Below are positions 33,156 through 44,497 of a DNA stretch of 64,000 nucleotides, piece after piece (position 1 is the stretch's first letter; every line of letters starts with the position of its first letter). Made by a program: the position numbers and the translations under genes. The stretch comes from Egicoccus halophilus (GTDB lineage: Bacteria > Actinomycetota > Nitriliruptoria > Nitriliruptorales > Nitriliruptoraceae), in the NCBI RefSeq assembly GCF_004300825.1, contig NZ_CP036250.1, positions 2,784,001 through 2,848,000 on the forward strand, given 5' to 3'. The notes beneath the pieces are model-generated. The model made no database searches. It had not been told where the DNA came from and saw only the letters and a list, made by a program, of their open reading frames with translations.

Positions 33156-35039
33156 TCACTCCTCGCGACTGGTCAGCGCCCGCCGCCGCTGTTCGAGCTC
33201 ACGCAACTCGGTCAGCACCGCCATGAGCTCGTCACGGTCCCGGCCGTGGTGCAACGTGTGCAGTCGATCCTGGAGCTGCCGCTCGGCGGCCTGGAGACGT
33301 TCGGCGAGCAGGGAGCGGACCCGCCACGCCGCCGCGTCGGCGTCCAGCGGCACCGGCTCGTCCTCGAGCGCGAGCTGACGCAGGCGGGCGCGGACCTCGT
33401 CGTCGGCCGCGTGCTCGAGCACGGCCGACAACTCGACCCCGGCCCCACCGGCCGCCGTCAGCGTGGCGAACACCTGGCGGGCGACCGGGTGCGAGAAGTC
33501 GTCCTCGACCAGCTCGAACCACTCGTCGGGCAACCACTGTGGCTGCTGCAGGGCCGTGCGAAGGACGTCACGCTCGCGGCGGACCCGGGCGCGATCGAGC
33601 GTCGACACCCCACCGGTCCCACCGGCCCCACCGGCCCCTCCGGTACCCCGGGACGGTCCGACCGGCGCCACGCCCTCGTGGGCGTCGAGCTCCACGCCCA
33701 GGCGCTGGGCACTGCGCACCACGAACTCGTAGGCGACCCCGATGCGGGCCGCCACCTCGGTACGGGCCCACTCGCGACGCAGGTCCAGGTCGGGTTCGAG
33801 GCCGACGATCCCGAGTGCCTCCCGCAGTGCCGCGGTGCGGCCCGCCTCGGAACCGAGGTCGGCGTCCGACAGCCGCTGACGCAGCACGAACGGCACGACC
33901 GGGGTCGCGTCGGCGACGGCCTCGCGCAGCCCCTCGGCGCCGACCTCGCGCACCAGGTCGGCCGGGTCGCGACCGCCGGGCAGGACCAGCACCCGCAGGT
34001 CGAGCTCGGTCCCACCACCCTCGCTGCCCTCGCCGCCCAGCGTCCGGGCCGCCTCCCAGGCGCGTTCGGCCGCCTTGACCCCGGCCGCGTCCCCGTCGAA
34101 GGCCAGCACCACCCGCTGGGCGTAGCGTGAGACCATCCGCAGGTGCTCGACGCCGACCGCCGTGCCGCAGGTCGCCACGGCGTTGGCGAAGCCGGCCTGG
34201 TGCAGTGCCATCACGTCGGTGTAGCCCTCGCAGACCAGGACCTCCTCCGCCCGAACGACCTCGGCACGCGCCTGCGGGACGCCGTAGAGGACCCGCGTCT
34301 TCTTGTAGAGCGGCGTCTCCGGGGAGTTGAGGTACTTCGGCGGATCGAAGTCGCCGTAGTCGAGCTCGGGCAGGATCCGACCACCGAACCCGATCACGTC
34401 ACCGCCCGGATCGTGGACGGGGAAGATCAGGCGCCCCCGGAACCGGTCGCGCAGCCCACCCCGTTCGGTGCGCACGACCAGACCGGTGGCGATCAGGTCC
34501 TCGGGCCGCAGCCCCTGCCGCGTGAGCGCCTGCCCGAGCGCCTCCCAGCGCATCGGGGCGAAGCCGAGGTCGAAGCGTTCGGCGTCGTCGCGGCCGAAGC
34601 CCCGCTGCTTGAGGTAGGTGCGCGCGACCTCGCCCTCCTCGGAGAACAGCGTCGCACGGAAGAACTCGAGCGCGGCAGCGGTCACCTCGACCAGCCGCGA
34701 CCGCTGCCCGATGGCCTGGCGGTCACGTGCGGAGAGCTCCTCGTAGCGCAGTGTGAAGCCCGAGCGGCGCGCCAGTGCCTCGACCGCCTCGGGGAACTCG
34801 AGCCCCTCGACGCGCATCAGGAAGTCGTACAGGTCCCCGGACGCGTCACAGCCGAAGCAGTGGAAGAAGTTGCCGTCGGGGGTGACCGTGAACGACGGCG
34901 TCCGCTCGGTGTGGAACGGGCACAGGCCCTTGTAACGGGTGCCGGCACGCTTGAGGGTCGTGTAGTCCCCGACGACCGCGACGATGTCGGCCTGCCGACG
35001 CAGCTCCTCGACGTCGTCCTTCAGGATGCGTCCCGCCAC
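33156..35039 (-). CDS. dnaG: DNA primase
   Basis: A 627-residue primase, GTG start. The zinc-binding domain is at the front (GLCPFHTERTPSFTVTP and FFHCFGC). The RNA polymerase domain reads RFRGRLIFPVHDPGGDVIGF, and the TOPRIM motifs are VCEGYTDVMAL and VVLAFDGDAAG. A Gly/Thr-rich linker (GTGGAGGAGGTGG, about residue 465) separates the C-terminal helicase-interaction domain. It makes RNA primers at the fork. The upstream neighbour is a DUF3151 gene and the downstream one is rpoD. Confidence 0.97.
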   Translation of the reverse strand: MAGRILKDDVEELRRQADIVAVVGDYTTLKRAGTRYKGLCPFHTERTPSFTVTPDGNFFHCFGCDASGDLYDFLMRVEGLEFPEAVEALARRSGFTLRYEELSARDRQAIGQRSRLVEVTAAALEFFRATLFSEEGEVARTYLKQRGFGRDDAERFDLGFAPMRWEALGQALTRQGLRPEDLIATGLVVRTERGGLRDRFRGRLIFPVHDPGGDVIGFGGRILPELDYGDFDPPKYLNSPETPLYKKTRVLYGVPQARAEVVRAEEVLVCEGYTDVMALHQAGFANAVATCGTAVGVEHLRMVSRYAQRVVLAFDGDAAGVKAAERAWEAARTLGGEGSEGGGTELDLRVLVLPGGRDPADLVREVGAEGLREAVADATPVVPFVLRQRLSDADLGSEAGRTAALREALGIVGLEPDLDLRREWARTEVAARIGVAYEFVVRSAQRLGVELDAHEGVAPVGPSRGTGGAGGAGGTGGVSTLDRARVRRERDVLRTALQQPQWLPDEWFELVEDDFSHPVARQVFATLTAAGGAGVELSAVLEHAADDEVRARLRQLALEDEPVPLDADAAAWRVRSLLAERLQAAERQLQDRLHTLHHGRDRDELMAVLTELRELEQRRRALTSREE

Positions 35040-35068
35040 CGCCGGTCCTTTGGTGCTCGTGGCGCGAC

Positions 35069-35503
35069 TCAGGCGACGAGGTTGGCGTCGTCCCAGTCCG
35101 GGTCGAGCTCGTGCAGGAACCCACCGATGCGCTCGACCTCGGGCTGCTCACCGATCTCGGCCGCCGCGGCGCGCAGGCGCACCAGGCACGACAGGAAGCT
35201 GCGGTTGGTCGACTCGGACCAGCGCACGAAGCCGCGTCCGCCCCACCCGGCCGCACGCAACGCGTCGAGGCCACGGTGGTAGCCGACGCGCGCGTAGGCG
35301 TAGCGTTCGATCGGCTCGCGTCCGAGCGCGGCCAGCTGTGCCCAGCCCTCCAGGAACGTCGGGTGGTCGGCGACCACCGCACTGACCGCCAGCAGACGCG
35401 TGTCGAGGTCGGCGGCCAGGGCGTTGGCCAGGGCCTGGCGGGCCTCCTCGGGGGCCTGCGGCAGCACGGTCTCGTGGCGGTCGGCCATGGGCAGTTCGGG
35501 CAC
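35069..35503 (-). CDS. DUF3151 family protein
   Basis: A 144-residue protein. ERYAYARVGYHRGLDALRAAGWGG followed by WSESTNRSFLSCLVRLRAAAA (each shown in part) fits the actinobacterial DUF3151 family of unknown function. It lies 29 bases upstream of dnaG on the same strand. A second start (MADRHE) is five codons in. No catalytic motif is apparent. Confidence 0.8.
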   Translation of the reverse strand: MPELPMADRHETVLPQAPEEARQALANALAADLDTRLLAVSAVVADHPTFLEGWAQLAALGREPIERYAYARVGYHRGLDALRAAGWGGRGFVRWSESTNRSFLSCLVRLRAAAAEIGEQPEVERIGGFLHELDPDWDDANLVA

Positions 35504-35623
35504 GCGGCGTCCTCGGTCCGGGTCGGTCGTCGAAGCTATCCGACCCCCGCCCCGGCCGTCGGGACGCCGCGGGCGCCGGCGCGACCCTCGCGCCGCGCGC
35601 CGGCACGCGTTGCCTGCCGTGGT

Positions 35624-35815
35624 TCAGCGGTCCTCACCGGGGAGGCGGCCGGCCTCCTGGTCGGCGTCACGCACGCGTTCGTTGGCGTCGCTCAGCCCGT
35701 CCTGCACGTCCGCCTTGGTCTGCTGCGCCTTGCCCTTGAACTCCTGCTTGCGGTCGCCGGTCGCCTTGCCGGCCAGTTCGTTGCCCTTGCCCTTCAGTTT
35801 GTCGCCGATGCCCAT
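35624..35815 (-). CDS. CsbD-like stress protein
   Basis: A 63-residue, very hydrophilic protein starting MGIGDKLKGKGNELAGKATG. This KxKGxxxELxGKxTGD pattern is the CsbD/UPF0337 family, small helical proteins induced by general stress in many bacteria. The C-terminal half repeats Lys/Gln/Asp-rich helices. GGAG lies upstream of the ATG. It stands alone between DUF3151 and the divergent M61 peptidase gene. Confidence 0.9.
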   Translation of the reverse strand: MGIGDKLKGKGNELAGKATGDRKQEFKGKAQQTKADVQDGLSDANERVRDADQEAGRLPGEDR

Positions 35816-36032
35816 GGGGGCTCCTTGTCGGTCTGGCCGGAGCTGTTCGCCGGCTCCCGGTGAGCTTCGGGTCACACCGGGGCATCGGCGTCGAGGGCCG
35901 TCCGGCCGTCGGGACGTGACCGGCACCGGGTCGTGGATCACCGACGTGGCCGTCGGGGCGTCACGAGTAGCCTCGCCCCCGTCGGTCGGGGCCCCGTCGA
36001 CCACGCCCCGGCACCACCGTCCAGGAGCCGTC

Positions 36033-37778
36033 GTGACCGTCCGCTACGCCGTCGACCTCACCGACCGCCTGCACCACCTGGTGCGCGTCTCGCTCACCGT
36101 GCCCGCCGCGCACGCCGACGGCGCGCGGATCGTGCTGCCGGTGTGGACCCCGGGCAGCTACGTGGTCCGCGACTACGTCCACCACGTGCAGTGGATCCGC
36201 GCCCGCGACGCCGAGGGCACCGAGGTGGTCCTGGAACCCGACGGCCACACCGCCTGGCGGTTGCCGGCGGGCGCCCGGGGCGAGCACACGGTCGAGCTCG
36301 AGCTGTACGCCAACGAGCTCACCGTGCGCACCAACCACGTCGACGACCATCACGCCCTGCTGATCCCCGCCGCGACCTTCCCCTACGTCGAGGGGGCCGA
36401 GGACGAGCCGCACGAGGTGCACCTGCCACCGGCCCCGGCCGGCCACCGCGTGTGGTCGCTGCTGCCTGCGGGCGAACGACCCGACACCTACGTCGCCGAG
36501 CACCGCGACCACCTGGTCGACAGCGCCTTCGAGGTGGGCGACCTGCCCGCGGTCGAGTTCGAGGTGGCCGGCGTGACCCACGACTTCGTGTGGGCCGGCC
36601 ACGGCGGCCATCCCGACCTCGCGGCGATCGCCCGGGACGCCGCAGCCATCGGCGAGGCCGCCGTCGCCCTGTTCGACGGCGAGCTCCCGGTCGCGCACTA
36701 CCGCTACCTGTGCACCGGCTGGCACGAGGGGGGCGGCGGGCTCGAGCACCGCGAGGGGTCGGTGCTGCAGATGCCGATCCGCACCTTCCAGGAGCCCGAC
36801 CTGCTGGCCCGCTTCCAGTCGCTGGTCGCCCACGAGTACCTGCACCTGTGGAACGTCAAGCGACTCGTGCCCACCGCGCTGGTGCGCCCCGACTACGAAC
36901 GACCCACCCACACCGAGTCGCTGTGGGTCGCCGAGGGCTGGACCGCCTACTACGACGAACTGCTGCCCCTGCGGGCCGGCGTGTGGACCCTGACCCGGTT
37001 CCTCGACAACCTGCGTGACACCTGGCAGCGGGTGCTCGACACCCCCGGGGTCGCGCTGCAGTCGCTGCGACGCGCCGGCCACGAGGCGTGGGTCAAGCAC
37101 TACGTCCGCGACGAGAACACGGTCAACGCCAACACCGACTACTACGGCCACGGGTCGCTGGTCGCCTGGTACCTCGACCTGCTGCTGCGCGAGCTGCGTC
37201 CCGACGGTGACGGGCTCGACGAGGTGTTCCGGCTGCTGTGGCAGCGGCATGCGAACACCGCCGAGGGCTACACCGAGGCCGACGTCGAGCGGGCGGTGTC
37301 CGACGTGGCCGGCACCGACCTCGGCGCCGTGTTCGACGCCCACGTGGCCGGCACCGCGCTACCACCGGTCGAGGAGGTGCTGCCGGCGGTCGGGCTGCGG
37401 GTGGTCGCCACCGGCGGTGACGAGGTGCCCGACCTCGGCGCGCAGGTGAGCGAGGACGACCACGCCGTGACCCTGGCCAGCGTGCTGCGCGGACGACCGG
37501 CCTGGCAGGCCGGACTCACCGGTGGCGACCAACTGGTGGCGGTGGACGGCACGCGGGTGCGCCGCGGGGAGCTGCCCGGTCAGCTGCGGGCGCGACGCGC
37601 CGGCGACGAGGTGGACATGACGGTCCTGCGGGGCCCGCGGTTGCTCACCCGCCGTGTCACGTTGGGCGCGCCGCGACCGGGGCGTCGACTGGTCCGCGAC
37701 GAGCACGCCGCCGACGCCCAGCGCGACGCGTTCCGCCGGTGGACCGGGGTCGCCTGGGAGTCCGCGCCGACCGGGTGA
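36033..37778 (+). CDS. M61-family glycyl-aminopeptidase-like protein with PDZ domain
   Basis: A 581-residue metallopeptidase starting at GTG 36033 with AGGAG upstream. The N-terminal beta domain (1-170) reads PVWTPGSYVVRDYVHHV. The zinc site is HEYLH at about residues 267-271 with the third ligand in WVAEGWTAYY near 301. A PDZ domain lies at about 455-545 (LRGRPAWQAGLTGGDQLVAV). There is no signal peptide, so it is probably cytoplasmic. M61 enzymes remove N-terminal Gly or Ala from peptides. Confidence 0.93.
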   Translation: MTVRYAVDLTDRLHHLVRVSLTVPAAHADGARIVLPVWTPGSYVVRDYVHHVQWIRARDAEGTEVVLEPDGHTAWRLPAGARGEHTVELELYANELTVRTNHVDDHHALLIPAATFPYVEGAEDEPHEVHLPPAPAGHRVWSLLPAGERPDTYVAEHRDHLVDSAFEVGDLPAVEFEVAGVTHDFVWAGHGGHPDLAAIARDAAAIGEAAVALFDGELPVAHYRYLCTGWHEGGGGLEHREGSVLQMPIRTFQEPDLLARFQSLVAHEYLHLWNVKRLVPTALVRPDYERPTHTESLWVAEGWTAYYDELLPLRAGVWTLTRFLDNLRDTWQRVLDTPGVALQSLRRAGHEAWVKHYVRDENTVNANTDYYGHGSLVAWYLDLLLRELRPDGDGLDEVFRLLWQRHANTAEGYTEADVERAVSDVAGTDLGAVFDAHVAGTALPPVEEVLPAVGLRVVATGGDEVPDLGAQVSEDDHAVTLASVLRGRPAWQAGLTGGDQLVAVDGTRVRRGELPGQLRARRAGDEVDMTVLRGPRLLTRRVTLGAPRPGRRLVRDEHAADAQRDAFRRWTGVAWESAPTG

Positions 37779-37797
37779 GCACGGCGCCGCACCGGGG

Positions 37798-38673
37798 TCA
37801 GGTGACGAACTGCCAGACGGCGGCGGAGAGGGCCACCAGCACGACCAGTGCCCGCAGCGGTCGCGCCGGCAGGCGTCGTCCGTAGCGACTGCCGAGCAGC
37901 CCCCCCACGGTGGCGCCCAGCGCCACGAGCCCGGCGACGCGCCAGTCGACGTCCGCGACGGCGATGAACAGCACCGCGGACACCAGGTTGGCGATCCCCG
38001 CCAGCACGTTCTTGATGCCGTTGACCTGCGGCATGCCGCCGGCGACGAAGCTGCCGAGCACCGCCAACAGGATCACGCCCTGGGCGGCGCCGAAGTAGCC
38101 CCCGTAGATGCCGGTCAGGAACACGATCGTGTACAGCGCCGGGCCGAGCCGGATCTCGACCGGGCCCGGCGCCACCGGCGCGTCGTGCACCGGCACGTGG
38201 GCGCTCGGCAGGTCGCTGGCCGGGGCGTCGTCGACCTGCACGGCGTCGGGGTCGTCGGCCGCACGCTCGGCGAGTTCCCGCCGCTCGCGACGGGCGGTGA
38301 CCCAGGTCGCCACCCGCGGCTGCGCGGCGGCCAGGACCGCGGAGAGCAGCAGCAGCGGAGGGATGACGACCTCGAACGCCTCGGAGGGCAGCACGAGCAA
38401 CAGCGCCCCGCCGATCACGCCGCCGACCGCCGAGGCGACCGCCAGCCGCAGCACCAGCCGGGCGCGACCGGTGAGCGTGGCCCGGAAGCCGTAGGCGGCC
38501 GCGACACCGCCGGGCACGAGCCCGACCGTGTTCGACACGTTGGCCACGACCGGCGGGAAGCCGAGGGCGAGCAGCGTCGGGAAGGTGATCAACGTGCCGG
38601 CGCCCACGACGGCGTTCATCGCGCCCGCCCCGAGACCGGCGAGCAGGATCACGGCAGCGTCGAGGAGCGTCAC
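37798..38673 (-). CDS. TauE/SafE (TSUP) family membrane transporter
   Basis: A 291-residue protein with eight or so hydrophobic spans in two halves, separated by a charged cytoplasmic loop (about 125-170). The halves carry GAGAMNAVVGAGTLITFP and GIYGGYFGAAQGVILLAVLG, the TSUP signatures. I start at GTG 38673. Family members export sulfite, sulfoacetate or related organosulfur anions; the substrate here is unknown. It converges on the M61 gene. Confidence 0.88.
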   Translation of the reverse strand: MTLLDAAVILLAGLGAGAMNAVVGAGTLITFPTLLALGFPPVVANVSNTVGLVPGGVAAAYGFRATLTGRARLVLRLAVASAVGGVIGGALLLVLPSEAFEVVIPPLLLLSAVLAAAQPRVATWVTARRERRELAERAADDPDAVQVDDAPASDLPSAHVPVHDAPVAPGPVEIRLGPALYTIVFLTGIYGGYFGAAQGVILLAVLGSFVAGGMPQVNGIKNVLAGIANLVSAVLFIAVADVDWRVAGLVALGATVGGLLGSRYGRRLPARPLRALVVLVALSAAVWQFVT

Positions 38674-38777
38674 GGGCAGACCTGTCGAGGCGTCGGGACG
38701 GGCGTCGCCGAGGGGCGCGGGCACGCGGGCGCGCGGGCGCGCGGCGCGTTGGTCGAACGGGGCGACGGCCGCGCAAC

Positions 38778-40326
<1,549 letters not shown>

Positions 40327-40558
40327 GCGGGATCCTTGCGGCGTGCGTGCGGAGGCACGCAGTCCAGCCGAGGCACGAGGCATCGGCGACGGCGAGGTTC
40401 AGCCGTGGACCCGCAAGGAGGACGCTCCGGGATCGGGGACCGTGGAGGACCGGCGGCGAGACGACTCGCGACGCGGACGCGGCGACGCTACCGGACCGCC
40501 GGGAGGGATGTCGAGCACTCCGGCCGCACGGGGCGGTCGGTGGCCACGCGGCTGCGGC

Positions 40559-40948
40559 TCACAGCTCCGCACGCACCTCGTCGAGGCGGCGGCGCACCTC
40601 GGCCAGGCGGGCGACGGCCCGCTGCCGGTCGGTCCCGTCGAGCCCGACACGTCCGAGCCGGTCGGCGAGCACCTCGACCTCGAGCGTCAGCAGTTCCACC
40701 TCGGTGCGGACCTGCTGCACGGCGTCGAGGCTCGCGAACGGCCGGGCGAGGATCGCCTCGTGCAACAGCTTGCGCGCCCGCTCGTCACGGCGCAGCAGTT
40801 CCGCCGGCACCCGTGCCCGCGCGAGCAGGTCGTCGAGGTCCGGCAGCGCACGCTCGAACGGCAGCTCGAGCAGGACCTCCTCGAGGCGCACGAGCGCGTC
40901 GTCGACCTCGGAAGGGCCCGGCACGGGCGACCCGCGGTCCTCGCTCAC
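40559..40948 (-). CDS. Helical coiled-coil protein, unknown
   Basis: A 129-residue acidic helical protein with long runs of Leu/Arg/Glu heptads (LEEVLLELPFERALPDLDDL and VELLTLEVEVLADRLGRV). No family is recognised. It has no membrane segment. It lies 232 bases upstream of the ABC-F gene on the same strand; that interval shows no further gene. Codon bias matches its neighbours. Confidence 0.6.
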   Translation of the reverse strand: MSEDRGSPVPGPSEVDDALVRLEEVLLELPFERALPDLDDLLARARVPAELLRRDERARKLLHEAILARPFASLDAVQQVRTEVELLTLEVEVLADRLGRVGLDGTDRQRAVARLAEVRRRLDEVRAEL

Positions 40949-41065
40949 GACCGCACCTCCTCACCGGAGCCGCCAGGGTATCCCGCCGGCCGGGGCGATC
41001 GGGGAGCTCGCGACGTCCCGGGGCGTTGCTAGCGTCGCAACGGCACGCGATCTCGAGGGGGCTCG

Positions 41066-41467
41066 GTGGCCGAGCGGACGATCCGTCCACGCTGGTGGCG
41101 CGTGCCGGTGTTCTGGGCCATGGTGCTGGTCGCGGTGCCGCCGCTGTGGCGGCTCGTCGCCGGGCTGGGACTGATCGGGCTCGACGGCAGCCTGTTGGCA
41201 CTCGTGGGGCTGTACCTGGTGCTGATCGTCACCACCGCCCGGGTGACGGTCTCGCCCGCAGGGGTCCGTCTGCACCGGCTGATGCGCCAGCGGGCCGAGT
41301 ACGGGTGGGACGAGGTGGCCGGGTTCGCCGGGACGAGCAGCTTCCGCCCGCCGACCGTGCGCCTGCGCGACGGGCGTGAGCTCGCGGTGCTCGACACGCC
41401 CGGCGACACCGACCGCGTCGTCACGGCGCTCGAGGAGGCCCGTCGGCGGTGGCAGGCGGAGGCCTGA
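41066..41467 (+). CDS. Bacterial PH-domain-like membrane protein
   Basis: A 133-residue protein, GTG start. Two hydrophobic spans (VPVFWAMVLVAVPPLWRLV and SLLALVGLYLVLIVTT) are followed by a compact beta domain (VSPAGVRLHRLMRQRAEYGW, DEVAGFAG). This two-span-plus-PH layout is widespread in actinobacteria and its role is unknown. It is followed 72 bases later by another small membrane gene. Confidence 0.7.
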   Translation: MAERTIRPRWWRVPVFWAMVLVAVPPLWRLVAGLGLIGLDGSLLALVGLYLVLIVTTARVTVSPAGVRLHRLMRQRAEYGWDEVAGFAGTSSFRPPTVRLRDGRELAVLDTPGDTDRVVTALEEARRRWQAEA

Positions 41468-41539
41468 CCCGCGCGGTCAGCGGGGCACGGACGTGGGCAC
41501 GCGGCGGCGAACCGGCGACCGGTCGGGCAGGATGGTGAC

Positions 41540-41869
41540 ATGGAGCACATCCCCTCCCCCAAGGAACTGCGTACCGCGGCGCGGGCGTGCACGCTGCTGG
41601 CCTACGCGGCCGGCCTGGCCGGCGTCGCGGGCGGCACGCTGATGCTGCGCGACGACGAACTCGCGATGGCGCTGGTGCTCTACACCGTCACGTTCGCCGT
41701 CGGGGCGGCCCTGATGGGCGTCGCCGTTCTCGTCCGGTCCGTGGCGGGGCTGTCGCTGCAGCTGCACCGGGTCGAGTCCGACGTGCGGGTCCTGGTTGGC
41801 GACCGCGTCCGCGGCGGGCCGGCAGCGGACGAGCACGACCCCTGGCGCGGTCACCACCCGCCCTACTGA
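41540..41869 (+). CDS. Small membrane protein, unknown
   Basis: A 109-residue protein with two or three hydrophobic segments (ACTLLAYAAGLAGVAGGTLM and LVLYTVTFAVGAALMGVAVL) and a basic/His-rich C-terminus. No family is recognised. A perfect hairpin begins three bases after its stop, so it ends its transcript. It may be co-transcribed with the PH-domain gene upstream. Confidence 0.6.
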   Translation: MEHIPSPKELRTAARACTLLAYAAGLAGVAGGTLMLRDDELAMALVLYTVTFAVGAALMGVAVLVRSVAGLSLQLHRVESDVRVLVGDRVRGGPAADEHDPWRGHHPPY

Positions 41870-41872
41870 CGC

Positions 41873-41906
41873 GACGAGGGTCCGCGCAGGGGCGCGGACC
41901 CTCGTC
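41873..41906. terminator. Perfect 15-bp hairpin, bidirectional terminator
   Basis: GACGAGGGTCCGCGC and GCGCGGACCCTCGTC pair perfectly across an AGGG loop. It sits between the converging small membrane gene (stop 41869) and the secreted-protein gene on the other strand (stop 41920). It is a strong candidate for terminating both. Confidence 0.85.
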
Positions 41907-41919
41907 TGTCGACGCCGGT

Positions 41920-42274
41920 TCAGCCGGTCGGGCACGCCGCGTTCAGGGCCGCCACGACGTCCGGCGTCGCGATGCCGAGCGCGATCGCGTAGTCGGTCAG
42001 CACCTGGTTGGCCAGGGCCGGGTCGTTGCGGTGGATCTGGAGCACCGTGCGCAGCGGGACCGTGTCACCGCTGCCGATCGGGTACTCGAGCCCGTCCCGG
42101 GCCACCGTGGCGAGCAGGCCCTGGCTCTGCAGGACACCGATGCCGAACTGCTGGCACGCCACGCCGGCGGGCTGGCCGCCCTGCGCCGTACGAGCGGGGG
42201 GGTGCGGCAGCAGCGGGAAGGGCCGAGACGAGCAGGAGGCTGGCGGCGGACAGGCCGACGAGGAAGCGACGCAT
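41920..42274 (-). pseudogene. Small secreted protein gene split by a seven-C tract
   Basis: The ATG at 42274 starts a textbook signal peptide (MRRFLVGLSAASLLLVSALP, then AAAA). At 42196-42202 the minus strand has seven C in a row. Reading on in frame gives nonsense-like sequence past 42065; dropping one C joins the signal peptide to QGGQPAGVACQQFGIGVLQS... and on to the stop at 41920. The mature part (about 90 residues) is acidic, with LANQVLTDYAIALGI and two cysteines; no family is known. The tract may be a phase switch, a real mutation or a sequencing error. Confidence 0.65.
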
Positions 42275-42447
42275 GGAGGTCTCCCAGACCGAGGGTTGGT
42301 ACGGACACCCCTCCATCCGCCACCGACCGGTCGGTGGACGGGCGGCAGCCGGGGGACGGGCGCACTCCCCCGCGGGACGCGCGTCACCGCCCATCCGGCG
42401 TACGCGGCCGAGCTCGCCTTCGACCGACCACGAAGCCGGGCGGAGGG

Positions 42448-43830
42448 TCACCAGGCGGGCAGACGCTCGGCGAGGTAGTCGACGAGCCGGTCCATCGAGA
42501 CCCGGTCCTGCGACATCGTGTCGCGGTCGCGGACGGTGACGGCCTTGTCCTCGATGGTGTCGAAGTCGACCGTGACGCAGTACGGGGTGCCGATCTCGTC
42601 CTGGCGGCGGTAGCGGCGACCGATGGCCTGGGTCTCGTCGTAGTCGCACATCCAGCGCACCTTGACCGCGTCGAACACCTCGCGGGCCACCGGCGTGAGC
42701 TCCTCCTTGCGCGACAGGGGCAGCACGGCGACCTTGTAGGGCGCGAGCCGGTGGTCGAGCCGGAGCACGGTGCGGTCCTGGAGTTCGCCCTTGGCGTCGG
42801 GTGCCTGCTCGACCCGGTAGGCGTCGAACAGGAACGCGAGCGTCGCCCGCGTCGCCCCCGCCGCCGGCTCGATCACGTAGGGCACGTAGCGGTGGTCGTT
42901 GGGCTGGTCGTAGTAGGACAGGTCCTTGCCCGACGCCTCGCCGTGGGCCTTGAGGTCGAAGTCGGTGCGGTTCGCGAGCCCCTCGAGCTCGGACCACCCC
43001 ATCGAGGCGTCCGGGAAGTAGTACTCGATGTCGACGGTGCGCTTGGCGTAGTGCGACAGCTCGTCCTCGGCGTGCTCGCGGATGCGCAGGTTCTCGGGCC
43101 GGATGCCGAGGTCGCGGTACCAGCGCATCCGCTCGTCGATCCAGTACTGGTGCCACTGCTCGTCGCTGCCGGGCTCGACGAAGAACTCCATCTCCATCTG
43201 TTCGAACTCGCGCGTGCGGAAGATGAAGTTGCCCGGCGTGATCTCGTTGCGGAACGACTTGCCCATCTGCGCGATGCCGAACGGCGGCTTCTTGCGCGTG
43301 GAGCGCTGCACGGTCGCGAAGTTCACGAACATGCCCTGGGCGGTCTCGGGTCGCAGCCAGGCGATGGACGTGTCGGAGGCGACCGGCCCGACGTTGGTCT
43401 TGAACATCAGGTTGAAGTGGCGCGGATCACCCAGCGTGGGCTTCTTGCAGGTCGGGCACTCGATCTCGCCCTCGGCCGTCTCCGAGCCGAGCTGCGCCTC
43501 GCGCAGGTGGTCCTCCCGGAAACGCTGGTGGCACTGGCTGCACTCGACCAGCGGGTCGGAGAAGTTGGCGAGATGGCCCGACGCCTGCCACACGTCGGTG
43601 GGGCCGAGGATCGCCTGTTCCATGCCCACGACGTCGTCGCGCAGCTGCACCATCGTGCGCCACCACTGCCGCTTGACGTTCTCCTTGAGCTCGACACCGA
43701 GCGGGCCGTAGTCCCAGGTGGAGCGCACCCCGCCGTAGATCTCGGCGGTCGGGAAGATGATGCCGCGCTGCTTGCACAGCTCGACGATGGTGGCCATCTC
43801 GACGGAGACGCTGGGGCTGGACTCGGACAC
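42448..43830 (-). CDS. glyS: Glycyl-tRNA synthetase (single-chain type)
   Basis: A 460-residue class II synthetase starting at GTG 43830 with AGGAG upstream. Motifs include [20 protein letters not shown] at the front, the zinc-like CSQCHQ...CPTCKK region, motif 2 [20 protein letters not shown], and motif 3-like [20 protein letters not shown]. This is the dimeric GlyQS-type enzyme rather than the two-subunit form. It charges tRNA-Gly. It lies 154 bases after ppa on the same strand, with a short repeat between. Confidence 0.96.
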   Translation of the reverse strand: MSESSPSVSVEMATIVELCKQRGIIFPTAEIYGGVRSTWDYGPLGVELKENVKRQWWRTMVQLRDDVVGMEQAILGPTDVWQASGHLANFSDPLVECSQCHQRFREDHLREAQLGSETAEGEIECPTCKKPTLGDPRHFNLMFKTNVGPVASDTSIAWLRPETAQGMFVNFATVQRSTRKKPPFGIAQMGKSFRNEITPGNFIFRTREFEQMEMEFFVEPGSDEQWHQYWIDERMRWYRDLGIRPENLRIREHAEDELSHYAKRTVDIEYYFPDASMGWSELEGLANRTDFDLKAHGEASGKDLSYYDQPNDHRYVPYVIEPAAGATRATLAFLFDAYRVEQAPDAKGELQDRTVLRLDHRLAPYKVAVLPLSRKEELTPVAREVFDAVKVRWMCDYDETQAIGRRYRRQDEIGTPYCVTVDFDTIEDKAVTVRDRDTMSQDRVSMDRLVDYLAERLPAW

Positions 43831-43898
43831 GGGACGCTCCTGGGCAGGGTTCGACCACCGCTGGCTGCGGCAGCGAGCGGCCCAGCCTACCGGCCGTA

Positions 43899-43960
43899 CC
43901 GACCCTCCCCGGGCGTCGTGCCGACCCTGCCCGGGCGTCGTGCCGACCCTGCCCGGGCGT
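43899..43960. repeat. 22-bp tandem repeat between ppa and glyS
   Basis: CCGACCCT(C/G)CCCGGGCGTCGTG is present twice in full (43899, 43921) and once in part (43943). It lies in the leader of glyS, between its start and the end of ppa. CCCGGGC within each unit is self-complementary. Confidence 0.8.
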
Positions 43961-43984
43961 CGGGCCGGGCGTCGAGCCGGGGCG

Positions 43985-44497
43985 TCAGGCCCGCATCGCG
44001 TCGTGCACCAGCCGGCGGGCCGCCTCGGCGTCGAGCCAGCCGCGGACCTCGACCCGGTCGTCGCCCTCGAGCTGCTTGTAGGTCTCGAAGAACTGGCGGA
44101 TCTCGCGCCGGTTGGCCTCGGGCAGGTCGTCGATGTCGGTGATGTCGGCGAACCGGTCGTCGTCGTCGGGCACCGCGACGAGGTTGCGGTCCTCCCCCGA
44201 GGCGTCGACCAGGTGCAGGACACCGACGGGACGCGCGCGGACGACCGTGCCGGGCACCGCCGCGTCGTAGGCGGCGAGGACCACGTCGAGGGCGTCACCG
44301 TCGGCGGCCGTGGTCGAGGGAACGAAGCCGTAGTCGGTCGGGTAGCGGACCGCGCCCGGGAGCACCCGGTCGCGCACGAGCACGCCCAGTTCCGGGTCGT
44401 ACTCGTACTTGTTGCGACTGCCGACCGAGACCTCGACCACGACGTTGACCACGGCGGGCGCGTCGTCACCGACCGGAAGGCGCTCGAGGTTCGTCAT
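43985..44497 (-). CDS. ppa: Inorganic pyrophosphatase (family I)
   Basis: A 170-residue enzyme. It shows [28 protein letters not shown] and [10 protein letters not shown], the metal-binding signature (the usual Pro after DGD is Ala). It hydrolyses pyrophosphate with Mg2+. The ATG lies inside the last 32 bases of the ECF S-component gene, so expression may be tied to the cobalamin-regulated operon. ERLPVGDDA at the front is slightly longer than in most. Confidence 0.95.
   Translation of the reverse strand: MTNLERLPVGDDAPAVVNVVVEVSVGSRNKYEYDPELGVLVRDRVLPGAVRYPTDYGFVPSTTAADGDALDVVLAAYDAAVPGTVVRARPVGVLHLVDASGEDRNLVAVPDDDDRFADITDIDDLPEANRREIRQFFETYKQLEGDDRVEVRGWLDAEAARRLVHDAMRA

Noticed and set aside
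31689-35039. Complete rpsU-dnaG-rpoD macromolecular synthesis operon
   Set aside because: dnaG and rpoD are adjacent, but no rpsU is present upstream; a DUF3151 gene is there instead.
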